DNA of 64,000 bases. It comes from Cafeteria roenbergensis (lineage: Eukaryota; Sar; Bigyra; Bicosoecida; Cafeteriaceae). The notes under the pieces were generated by a model, which was not told the origin of the DNA, ran no database searches, and saw nothing but the letters and a program-made list of their open reading frames with translations. The stretch is taken from positions 91,222 to 155,221 of the forward strand of contig VLTN01000074.1 in assembly GCA_008330645.1 (NCBI GenBank). Reading direction: 5' to 3'. Positions 1 through 10,451 of this stretch are shown here, piece by piece; the first letter of the stretch is position 1, and the number at the start of each line of letters is the position of its first letter. The position numbers and the translations under genes were made by a program.

Positions 1-3000
1 GACCGCTGTCTCGCTTCGTGGCGTTGGCCCGATTCCCTTCGCAGCTTGTGAGTGTCTGTCAGGTGGCGTCTGTGTCCGGCTGGTTGGCGGTCGACGGTGT
101 GGGCGGGGGATGATTGAGCCGCGCATGCGGACGTCGATCTGCGGAGCTCGGCGTGGCTTGGGCGGGCCCGAATTGGCGCTGGTGTGGCATCCGTGCGACG
201 TGATCCGACCGCTGTCTCGCTTCGTGGCGTTGGCCCGATTCCCTTCGCAGCTTGTGAGTGTCTGTCAGGTGGCGTCTGTGTCCGACTGGTTGGCGGGCGA
301 CGGTGTCGGCGGGGGATGATTGTGCCGCGCATGCGGACGTCGATCAGTGGAGGTCGGCGTCGCATAGTCGGGCCCGAAGTGGCGCTGGTGTGGCATCCGT
401 GCGACGTGATCCGACCGCTGTCTCGCTTCGTGGCGGTGGCCCGATTCCCTTCGCAGCTTGTGAGTGTCTGTCAGGTGGCGTCTGTGTCCGGCTGGTTGGC
501 GGTCGACGGTGTCGGCGGGGGATGATTGTGCCGCACATGCGGGCGTCAATCTGCGGAGGTCGGCGTCGCATAGTCGGTTCCGAATTGGCGCTGGTGTGGC
601 ATCCGGTGCGACCTGATCCGACCGCTGTCTCGCTTCGTGGCGGTGGCCCGATTCCCTTCGCAGGAAGTGAGTGTCTGTCAGGTGGCGTCTGTGTCGGGCT
701 GGTTGGCGGCCGACGGTGTCGGCGGGGGATGATTGTGCCGCACATGCGGGCGTCAATCTGCGGAGGTCGGAGTCGCATAGGCGGGCCCGACGTGGCGCTG
801 GTGTGGCATCCGTGCGAGCTGGTCCAACCGTTGTCTCGCTTCGTGGCGGTGGCCCGATTGCCTTCGCAGGAAGTGAGTGTCTGTCAGGTGGCGTCTGTGT
901 CCGGCTGGTTGGCGGCCGACGGTGTGGGCGGGGGATGATTGAGCCGCGCATGCGGACGTCGATCTGCGGAGCTCGGCGTCGCATGGGCGGGCCCGAAGTG
1001 GCGCTGGTGTGGCATCCGTGCGACGAGATCCGACCGCTGTCTCGCTTCGTGGCGGTGGCCCGATTGCCTTCGCAGGAAGTGAGTGTCTGTCAGGTGGCGT
1101 CTGTGTCCGGCTGGTTGGCGGCCGACGGTGTCGGCGGGGGATGATTGTGCCGCACATGCGGGCGTCAATCTGCGGAGGTCGGAGTCGCATAGTCGGGCCC
1201 GACGTGGCGCTGGTGTGGCATCCGTGCGAGCTGGTCCGACCGTTGTCTCGCTTCGTGGCGGTGGCCCGATTGCCTTCGCAGGAAGTGAGTGTCTGTCAGG
1301 TGGCGTCTGTGCCCGGCAGGTTGGCGGCCGACGGTGTGGGCGGGGGATGATTGAGCCGCGCATGCGGACGTCGATCTGCGGAGCTCGGCGCGGCTTGGGC
1401 GGTCCCGAATTGGCGCTGGTGTGGCATCCGTGCGACGTGATCCGACTGCTGTCTCGCTACGTGGCGGTGGCCCGATTCCCTTCGCAGCTTGTGAGTGTCT
1501 GTCAGGTGGCGTCTGTGTCCGGCTGGTTGGCGGGCGACGGTGTGGGGGGGGGGGACGATTGTGCCGCGCATGCGGACGTCGATCAGTGGAGGTCGGCGCG
1601 GCTTGGGCGGTCCCGAATTGGCGCTGGTGTGGCATCCGTGCGACCTGATCCGACCACTGTCTCGCTTCGTGGCGGTGGCCCGATTCCCTTCGCAGGGTGT
1701 GAGTGTCTGTCAGGTGGCGTCTGTGTCCGGCTGGCAGGCGGGCGACGGTGTGGGCGGGGGATGATTGCGCCGCGCATGCGGCTGTCGCGCTGTGGAGGTC
1801 GGCGTGGCTTGGGCGGGCCCGAATTGGCGCTGGTGTGGCATCCGTGCGACCTGATCCGACCGCTGTATCGCTACGTCGCGTTGGCCCGATTCCCTTCGCA
1901 GCTTGTGAGTGTCTGTCAGGTGGCGTCTGTGTCCGACTGGTTGGCGGGCGACGGTGTCGGCGGGGGATGATTGTGCCGCGCATGCGGACGTCGATCAGTG
2001 GAGGTCGGCGTCGCATAGTCGGGCCCGAAGTGGCGCTGGGGTGGCATCCGGTGCAACCTGATCCGACTGCTGTCTCGCTTCGTGGCGGTGGCCCGATTCC
2101 CTTCGCAGAGTGTGAGTGTCTGTCAGGTGGAGTCTGTGTCCGACTGGTAGGCGGGTGCCGGGTCGGCTGGTTGGCGGGCGACGGTGTCGTCGGGGGACGA
2201 TTGTGCCGCACATGCGGACATCGATCAGTGGAGGTCGGCGTCGCAGAGGCGGTCCCGAATTGGCGCTGGTGTGGCATCCGTGCGACGTGATCCGACCGCT
2301 GTCTCGCTTCGTGGCGGTGGCCCGATTCCCTTCGCAGAGTGTGAGTGTCTGTCAGGTGGAGTCTGTGTCCGACTGGTAGGCGGGTGCCGGGTCGGCTGGT
2401 TGGCGGGCGACGGTGTCGTCGGGGGACGATTGTGCCGCACATGCGGACATCGATCAGTGGAGGTCGGCGTCTCATAGTCGGGCCCGAAGTGGCGCTGGTG
2501 TGGCATCCGTTGCAACCTGATCCGCCTGCTGTCTCGCTTCGTGGCGGTGGCCCGATTCCCTTGGCAGGAAGTGAGTGTCTGTCAGGTGGCGTCTGTGTCC
2601 GACTGGTTGGCGGGCGACGGTGTCGCCGCGGGATCACTGTGCCACACATGCGGACATCGATCAGTGGAGGTCGGCGTCGCATAGTCGGTTCCGAATTGGC
2701 GCTGGGGTGGCATCCGTTGCAACCTGATCCGACCGCTGTCTCGCTTCGTGGCGGTGGCCCGATTCCCTTCGCAGGAAGTGAGTGTCTGTCAGGTGGCGTC
2801 TGTGTTCGACTGGTTGGCGGTCGACGGTGTCGGCGGGGGATGATTGTGCCACACATGCGGACGTCGATCAGTGGAGGTCGGCGTGGCTTGGGCGGGCCCG
2901 AAGTGGCGCTGGTGTGGCATCCGTGCGACGTGATCCGACCGCTGTCTCTCTACGTCGCGTTGGCCCGATTCCCTTCGCAGCTTGTGAGTGTCTGTCAGAT

Positions 3001-6000
3001 GGCGTCTGTGTCCGGCTGGTTGGCGGTCGACGGTGTCGGCGGGGGATGATTGTGCCGCGCATGCGGACGTCGATCAGTGGAGGTCGGCGTCGCATTGTCG
3101 GGCCCGAAGTGGCGCTGGTGTGGCATCCGGTGCGACGTGATCCGACCGTTGTCTCGCTTCGTGGCGTTGGCCCGATTCCCTTCGCAGCTTGTGAGTGTCT
3201 GTCAGGTGGCGTCTGTGTCCGGCTGGTTGGCGGTCGACGGTGTCGGCGGGGGATGATTGTGCCGCGCATGCGGACGTCGATCAGTGGAGGTCGGCGTCGC
3301 AGAGGCGGTCCCGAATTGGCGCTGGTGTGGCATCCGTGCGACCTGATCCGACCGCTGTCTCGCTTCGTGGCGGTGGCCCGATTCCCTTCGCAGGGTGTGA
3401 GTGTCTGTCAGGTGGAGTCTGTGTCCGACTGGTAGGCGGGTGCCGGGTCGGCGGGGGATGATTGTGCCGCGCATGCGGACGTCGATCAGTGGAGGTCGGC
3501 GTCGCATAGTCGGGCCCAAATTGGCGCTGGGGTGGCATCCGGTGCAACCTGATCCGACTGCTGTCTCGCTTCGTGGCGGTGGCCCGATTCCCTTCGCAGC
3601 TTGTGAGTGTCTGTCAGGTGGCGTCTGTGTCGGGCTGGTTGGCGGTCGACGGTGCCGGCGGGGGATGATTGTGCCGCACATGCGGGCGTCAATCTGCGGA
3701 GGTCGGCGTCGCATAGTCGGTTCCGAATTGGCGCTGGTGTGGCATCCGGTGCGACGTGATCCGACCGTTGTCTCGCTTCGTGGCGTTGGCCCGATTCCCT
3801 TCGCAGCTTGTGAGTGTCTGTCAGGTGGCGTCTGTGTCCGGCTGGTTGGCGGTCGACGGTGTGGGCGGGGGATGATTGTGCCGCGCATGCGGACGTCGAT
3901 CAGTGGAGGTCGGCGTCGCATAGTCGGGCCCGAAGTGGCGCTGGGGTGGCATCCGGTGCAACCTGATCCGACCGCTGTCTCGCTTCGTGGCGGTGGCCCG
4001 ATTGCCTTCGCAGGAAGTGAGTGTCTGTCAGGTGGCGTCTGTGTCCGACTGGTAGGCGGTCGACGGTGTGGGCGGGGGATGATTGTGCCGCACATGCGGA
4101 CGTCGATCAGTGGAGGTCGGCGTCGCATAGGCGGGCCCGAAGTGGCGCTGGGGTGGCATCCGTGCGACGTGATCCGACCGCTGCCTCGCTACGTGGCGGT
4201 GGCCCGATTGCCTTCGCAGGCTGTGAGTGTCTGTCAGGTGGCGTCTGTGTCCGGCTGGTAGGCGGGCGACGGTGTCGGCGGGGGATGATTGTGCCGCACA
4301 TGCGGACGTCGATCAGTGGAGGTCGGCGTCGCATAGGCGGGCCCGAAGTGGCGCTGGTGTGGCATCCGTGCGACCTGATCCGACCACTGTCTCGCTTCGT
4401 GGCGGTGGCCCGATTGCCTTCGCAGTTTGTGAGTGTCTGTCAGGTGGCGTCTGTGTCCGGCTGGTAGGCGGTCGACGGTGTCGGCGGGGGATGATTGTGC
4501 CGCACATGCGGACGTCGATCAGTGGAGGTCGGCGTGGCTTGGGCGGGCCCGAAGTGGCGCTGGGGTGGCATCCGTGCGACGTGATCCGACCGCTGTCTCG
4601 CTTCGTGGCGTTGGCCCGATTCCCTTCGCAGGCTGTGAGTGTCTGTCAGGTGGCGTCTGTGTCCGGCTGGTCGGCGGGCGACGGTGTGGGCGGGGGATGA
4701 TTGTGCCGCACATGCGGACGTCGATCAGTGGAGGTCGGCGTCGCATAGGCGGGCCCGAAGTGGCGCTGGTGTGGCATCCGTGCGACCTGATCCGACCGCT
4801 GTCTCGCTTCGTGGCGGTGGCCCGATTCCCTTCGCAGGCTGTGAGTGTCTGTCAGGTGGCGTCTGTGTCCGGCTGGTAGGCGGTCGACGGTGTCGGCGGG
4901 GGATGATTGTGCCGCACATGCGGACGTCGATCAGTGGAGGTCGGCGTCGCATAGGCGGGCCCGAAGTGGCGCTGGGGTGGCATCCGTGCGACGTGATCCG
5001 ACCGCTGTCTCGCTTCGTGGCGGTCGCCCGATTGCCTTCGCAGGAAGTGAGTGTCTGTCAGGTGGCGTCTGTGTCCGGCTGGTAGGCGGTTGACGGTGTC
5101 GGCGGGGGATGATTGTGCCGCACACGCGGACGTCGATCAGTGGAGGTCGACATCGCAAAGGCGTGCCCGAAGTGGCGCTGGTGTGGCATCCGTGCGACGT
5201 GATCCGACCGCTGTCTCGCTTCGTGGCGGTGGCCCGATTGCCTTCGCAGGCCGTGAGTGTCTGTCAGGTGGCGTCTGTGTCCGGCTGGTCGGCGGTCGAC
5301 GGTGTCGGCGGGGGATGATTGTGCCGCACATGCGGACGTCGATCAGTGGAGGTCGGCGTCGCATAGTCGGGCCCGAAGTGGCGCTGGTGTGGCATCCGTG
5401 CGACGTGATCCGACCGCTGTCTCGCTTCGTGGCGGTGGCCCGATTCCCTTCGCAGGAAGTGAGTGTCTGTCAGGTGGCGTCTGTGTCCGGCTGGTTGGCG
5501 GTCGACGGTGTGGGCGGGGGATGATTGTGCCGCGCATGCGGACGTCGATCAGTGGAGGTCGACGTCGCATAGGCGGGCCCGATGTGGCGCTGGGGTGGCA
5601 TCCGTTCGACGAGATCCGACCGCTGTCTCTCATTGTGGCGGTGGCCCGATTGCCTTCGCAGTTTGTGAGTGTCTGTCAGGTGGCGTCTGTGTCCGGCTGG
5701 TAGGCGGTCGACGGTGTCGGCGGGGGATGATTGTGCCGCACATGCGGACGTCGATCAGTGGAGGTCGGCGTCGCATAGGCGGGCCCGATGTGGCGCTGGG
5801 GTGGCATCCGTGCGACGAGATCCGACCGCTGTCTCGCTTCGTGGCGGTGGCCCGATTGCCTTCGCAGGAAGTGAGTGTCTGTCAGGTGGCGTCTGTGTCC
5901 GGCTGGTAGGCGGTCGACGGTGTCGGCGGGGGATGATTGTGCCGCACATGCGGACGTCGATCAGTGGAGGTCGACATCGCAAAGGCGTGCCCGATGTGGC

Positions 6001-6432
6001 GCTGGTGTGGCATCCGTGCGACGTGATCCGACCGCTGTCTCGCTTCGTGGCGGTGGCCCGATTGCCTTCGCAGGCCGTGAGTGTCTGTCAGGTGGCGTCT
6101 GTGTCCGGCTGGTCGGCGGTCGACGGTGTCGGCGGGGGATGATTGTGCCGCACATGCGGACGTCGATCAGTGGAGGTCGGCGTCGCATAGGCGGGCCCGA
6201 AGTGGCGCTGGTGTGGCATCCGTGCGACGTGATCCGACCGCTGTCTCGCTTCGTGGCGGTGGCCCGATTGCCTTCGCAGGCCGTGAGTGTCTGTCAGGTG
6301 GCGTCTGTGTCCGGCTGGTCGGCGGTCGACGGTGTCGGCGGGGGATGATTGTGCCACACATGCGGACGTCGATCAGTGGAGGTCGGCGTCGCATGGGCGG
6401 GCCCGCAGTGGCGCTGGGGTGGCATCCGTGCG
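1..6432. repeat. 206-bp tandem satellite array, about 31 units
   Basis: The same segment recurs every 206 bp. From about 4,020 to 6,290 the spacing is exactly 206. In the left half some units are longer because of an insertion of about 22-24 bp (near 2,145, 2,376 and 3,433). The array is cut by the window's left edge and stops at about 6,432. Copies on the right are more alike than those on the left, and variants occur in linked blocks (for example 'cttgggcgg' against 'cgcatagtcgg'), which suggests gene conversion. Both strands are open over long stretches, but 206 is not a multiple of three and a stop recurs in every unit, so continuous coding is unlikely. Each unit holds a splice-like GCAG-NNN-GTGAGT core, described separately. 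Confidence 0.97.
45..6282 (+). other. 31 splice-site-flanked triplets (candidate 3-nt micro-exons) in the satellite
   Basis: In every one of 31 units the sequence reads TTCGCAG, then three bases, then GTGAGTGTCTG; in one unit (near 2,563) the first block is TTGGCAG. The first triplet is at 45-47 and the last at 6280-6282. I count GAA 10 times, CTT 9, GCT 3, GCC 3, GGT 2, AGT 2 and TTT 2, all sense codons. The flanks match the acceptor (GCAG) and donor (GTGAG) seen at every intron I could define by protein continuity in this window, and the 203-bp spacing falls within the 147-668 bp range of those introns. Whether the triplets are spliced into any RNA is inference. They may instead be a variable codon of a non-functional open frame. 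Confidence 0.5.
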
Positions 6433-6608
6433 ACACTTGTTGGAGGCGGTGTTGGCAGTATTCTGGTGATCGGCGGCAAGTGTTCCGTGTTTTGCGATGA
6501 GGCCGTGTTGACGCCTCCACTGGCTCCACGGTCACGTGCTCTGCCGTGGCCACATGCTGCTTCTGCATTTCGCGCCGCGATGCTTTCGTTGCTGTCATTC
6601 GCACGCAG

Positions 6609-7193
6609 TCCGGACACACGGCGCTCTCTCTGGCGGCCAAGAACAAACGCCGTGACATCGTCATTGCTCTGCTGCGCGCTGGGGCGAGCCTAAAGCGGAA
6701 GGCAGCTGTGAGCGAGCGGCACTGTCGTCGGCTTCCTTGCCACGCCTGCTCTCGGGTTGTTTGCAAACCTGGAATGCAGCCAAGAGAGTCAGCGTTCATG
6801 CCTTCCGCCATCTCCCTTTCCGTTCTGGCCACCTGACTTCCACCTATCATGCAGGCCGGCAAATCCGTCGAGAGGTGGATCAAGGACAGCTTCGGCGAAG
6901 ACGAGGCGTGGCGGCTGCTCGAACACGCTCTTCTGGCCCGTGCAACGGCGGCCGAGGCGGCCAAACTGGCACTTGAAGCCACGCTGGCGCGGGAGCGCGA
7001 ATCGGCCGCAGCTGCGCTTGAGACGGCCAAACTGGCACTTGAAGCCACGCTGGCGCGGGAGCGCGAATCGGCCGCGGCTGCACTTGAGACGGCCACTGCC
7101 GCCGCTGCTCGGGAGCGCGAATCGGCCGCCGCAACCCTGCGTCGGCTCACCGAACGCATCGCCGCCGTGGAGGCAACTGCGGACGCGATCTGA
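6609..7193 (+). CDS. 3' end of an ankyrin-repeat / coiled-coil protein gene (5' part missing or beyond the satellite)
   Basis: Two phase-0 exons are visible. Exon 6609-6707 follows an acceptor (ACGCAG) and encodes exactly 33 residues that make one ankyrin repeat: SGHTALSLAA near its start and IVIALLRAGA near its end. The donor GTGAGC is at 6708. The second exon, 6855-7193, follows ATGCAG and encodes about 112 residues, mostly an Ala/Glu/Arg-rich coiled coil built from a 22-residue repeat, ending at TGA 7191-7193. No upstream coding exon lies between the satellite's end and 6608, so the gene either lost its 5' part or continues leftward with the satellite inside its introns. An alternative is a short stand-alone coiled-coil protein starting at ATG 6849. 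Confidence 0.6.
6957..7088 (+). repeat. 66-bp tandem repeat inside the coiled coil
   Basis: Two near-identical 66-bp units (6957-7022 and 7023-7088) encode 22 residues each (core AKLALEATLAR followed by ERESAAAALE). A partial third copy of the ERESAAA part follows. Because the unit is in frame, length change only lengthens the helix. Confidence 0.9.
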
Positions 7194-7233
7194 CGCGTGC
7201 GGCTCACAGCCCTGCTTCATCCAGGAGCACTCA

Positions 7234-7236
<3 letters not shown>

Positions 7237-7275
<39 letters not shown>
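7237..7275. repeat. (CT)n microsatellite
   Basis: An uninterrupted CT dinucleotide run lies in the short gap between the ankyrin/coiled-coil gene and the convergent giant gene. I see nothing else in the 7194-7478 gap. Confidence 0.97.
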
Positions 7276-7280
<5 letters not shown>

Positions 7281-7478
7281 CTCGCGCGCCCTCTCTCGGC
7301 CCCACCCTTGCGCCTCGCAATTCGCTGGGCGGGCACAGTCACACGCGTGTGTGGTCAGCCTTGCCTGCTTGTGACTGCGCCGTTGCTGTACGCGTGTTTG
7401 ACACCCAAGGGCAATCCTGACTCACAAGCCGCCCAGCCACCAGCCGCCACGGACGCCATCAGGCCCATCGTTGATCCA

Positions 7479-10410
7479 TCACACAGACATCATCAACAAC
7501 GCCGCGTGCGCCTCCTCCAGCGCAGCGTACAGCGCCGTCAACGCGGCGTCGGTGAACAGCCCAGCCTTCCCCATCAGGCCCCGATCGCGAAGCAGTCGCG
7601 TGAGCGTCGCTCTGCCCATCGGCCGGTAGCAGAGCGCACGGGGTCCGGCGTCATCCAGCAGCGCCCTGGCCAGCGCAACGGCAGGCATGTGGCCGTTGCA
7701 CCGCCACGCGTCGCTCATCGCTAGCCACCACAGGGCCCCCAGGGCTCCTCCCGCCGAAACCGCCGCCACCCGGCCGAACAGAAACCGCAGGCCGCCGCCG
7801 TGCGCGAAGGGGACCATCATTGCGGGCGACGGACTACGCGCCGCGAAACCGCCGCCTAGTCCACCGCTGCGGCGGCGGCCGCCAGCGTCTGTCGATGCGT
7901 CAGATGCGGAGTCGGTGTCCGACCCCGCGCTGTCTCCAACGACGCCACCAGCACCGTCAGCACCGCCACAGTCACCTGCCACACCAGCACCAGCACCAGC
8001 TCCAACAGCACCAGCACGAGTGACACCAGCACCAGCTGCAGCACCAGCACAAGCACCGGCCAGGCCGCTCAACTGCCGCGCTGTGCTGCCGCCGGCAGAG
8101 CCACACCCCTCCCGCCGCCGCCACGCGTCAAACCACGCTTCAACGCCATCGAGACTCGCAGCGGCGGCGCCAGTGCCGCAGACCACATCCACCAGCACGC
8201 GCTCGTCGAGCAGCCACGTGTCGCGGTTTCGCAGCTCTGCTCGGCGGTTTCGCTCATCACGCAGCTCTGCCTCCACTTCCGGCAGCCGCCTGGCGAGCAA
8301 CGCCTGTGTCTCTGACGACCACAGCAACCGCCGGAGTCGCTCGGTCGTGTCAAAGTCTGGCGTGATCCCAACCTCCTCTGCCCCGACCTCCAGGTAGAGC
8401 CCATTCAGCTCTACCACCTTCTTCGTCCTCGGTGCCTCGGCCACGGCTCTGCCGTCCCGAAACTCGACGCTGACCCCGAAACCGCGGCCAAACACGTCGC
8501 CCTCGTTGCGGCGTCTGACCCGCATGACGCCGCGCCGGTACCGAACTCTGACGGCCACAGACGATCGAACCTCAAGCTCCAGCGTGGCCCCACCGCCGCC
8601 GCCACGCGGGTCGCGGGTGGTGCCAATGCCGTCTCTCACTTCGTGAACCTCCTCCCGCTCTACCGGCAGAGCCACTTCGAAGCCGTTGAGGGCGCGAAGC
8701 TGCCTTCTGAGCAGGCGGCGCCCGGCGATGGCAGGGTCGGCGTTGCGCCCGATGAGAGCCGGCAAGTCCTCGTCCCAGAGGGTGACCGCGGCGTCGCAGT
8801 CGTCGAACGCTAGCAGGCAGCGCCACGGAAACGGGGCCACGCTGAGCGACCCGAAGCGCGAAGTGGACGGCTCTGCACCGTCCGGCAGAGCCCCGTCCCA
8901 GAACACGTCCGGGCCTTCCAAGGTGGTTTCGACCCACCTACGCAGCGCCTCGACCTGCGGCGGCGCTCTGGCGTGCTGGAGGGATCGCGACGGCGGGAAG
9001 GCCGCTGCCTCTGCCTTGATGGTGGTCCATCGTCGGGCGGTTTCGCGTCCGCATCCCCGGCTCAACACACCGTCCCAGAACGCGATCCATAGCCGTGAAA
9101 CCGCCTCCGCCCCGGGGTCCCAGGCATCCTTGCCGGACGACGTCAGCAGCGAGGACAGGGGCCCCAGAGGGGGCCCTTGAGCGACCCCGGTCGCCCGTTC
9201 GCCCGATGCCGCGCCGCCAGCACCGTCAGAGCCGTCAGCGGCCTCTCTGCCACCGCTCGAGGCGCCGGCGCCGGTCACTGCACCGGCTTCCAGCATGCGC
9301 GGTTTCGCGGACTTGGTCGATCGTCGCGCGGAGTCGCTCGGACCGACTGCGAGTGCCATTTGCAGGAGCGACGACTGCTCTGCCAGCTCTGCAACAAGGA
9401 CGTTGACCGGCTCTGCCGGTAGATCGCGGAAGTTGGAGCTGTTTCGGCCACCGGCCCTGCGCCTGCGCGCTGCGCCAGCGGGAGGGTCTGACTCCGGGTC
9501 TGACCCCGCGCTGTCCGTTGAGTACTCAAGCGACGACGACGACGATGATGGTGCAAAGTCCGATTCAAGCGTGCGCCTGCGAAGTTGCTCTGCCGCCGCT
9601 GCCAGCTCCGCGCGGATGATGGTCCTCGCCAGGGGCGTGACGTCGGCACGCTGCTCTGCTGAGGCTGTTTCGTCCGTTGCATCCGGGGACGCCACGGCGA
9701 AGTGGCTCTGCCCAAACTGCAGAATGTTCCAGGCGCCGGCGACGTCGCGGCGAAACCGCGGGTGGGACTGGGCGTAGGCAGCGACCGCCGACGCAGCTGC
9801 CGCCACCCCGATCGCAGCCGTCACGACGACTGCGGCGACGTCGGCAAATGCGAGCGAGTCAGTGACTGCAGCGTCAGCTGCTGCAGTTGCCGATACGTCG
9901 GCGGGGGCGGTCACGAGGCCAGCCACCATCAGCAGAGCCAGCGTGATGGTCCAGAGCTCTGCCAGCAGAGCATCGGAAGGATTCTCGAAGAGCGTCGAGG
10001 ATGACGTCACCACAGCCCTGGCGGCGGCCGAAGCGGCATCACTTGCCACGTTGCTGTCCCCGGGGAAGTCGCTCAGGGCTGCGGTTTCGTCGCCATCACG
10101 CGCAGCATCGGCAGAGCCCTTGCTGCGGTTGCAGTTGTATGCGCTGCTGCACGGGCACCACCCCGGCCAATACTTTGGCCGGCTGCGCTGCGACCGCGTT
10201 CCACGGCGACTGCACTGCAGGCAGCGAGTGACAGCCCAGCAGCAACTGCAACTGCAACAGATCCGATGTAGCGCGATAGACCAACACTGCGACACGGCCA
10301 GGCAGAGCCACACAGTGGCAGCAAGACGGCAGGACGGCGGTTTCGAGAGCTGCCGCCTCCTCTGGCGCGGGTGGAGCTGCTTCTGGGGCGGCGGCTGCCC
10401 GAGCTGCTCG

Positions 10411-10451
<41 letters not shown>

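Noticed and set aside
1-6432. CRISPR array
   Set aside because: The whole 206-bp unit is conserved; there are no short direct repeats with unique spacers, and the context is eukaryotic.
110-6500. Many long open frames on both strands of the satellite
   Set aside because: They come from the repeat itself. The unit is not a multiple of three, each frame stops once per unit, and all frames look equally open.
8600-8900. RAP-type RNA-binding domain in the C-terminal part of the giant protein
   Set aside because: The stretch ending FEVALPVE looked reminiscent, but the spacing and conserved residues were not convincing.
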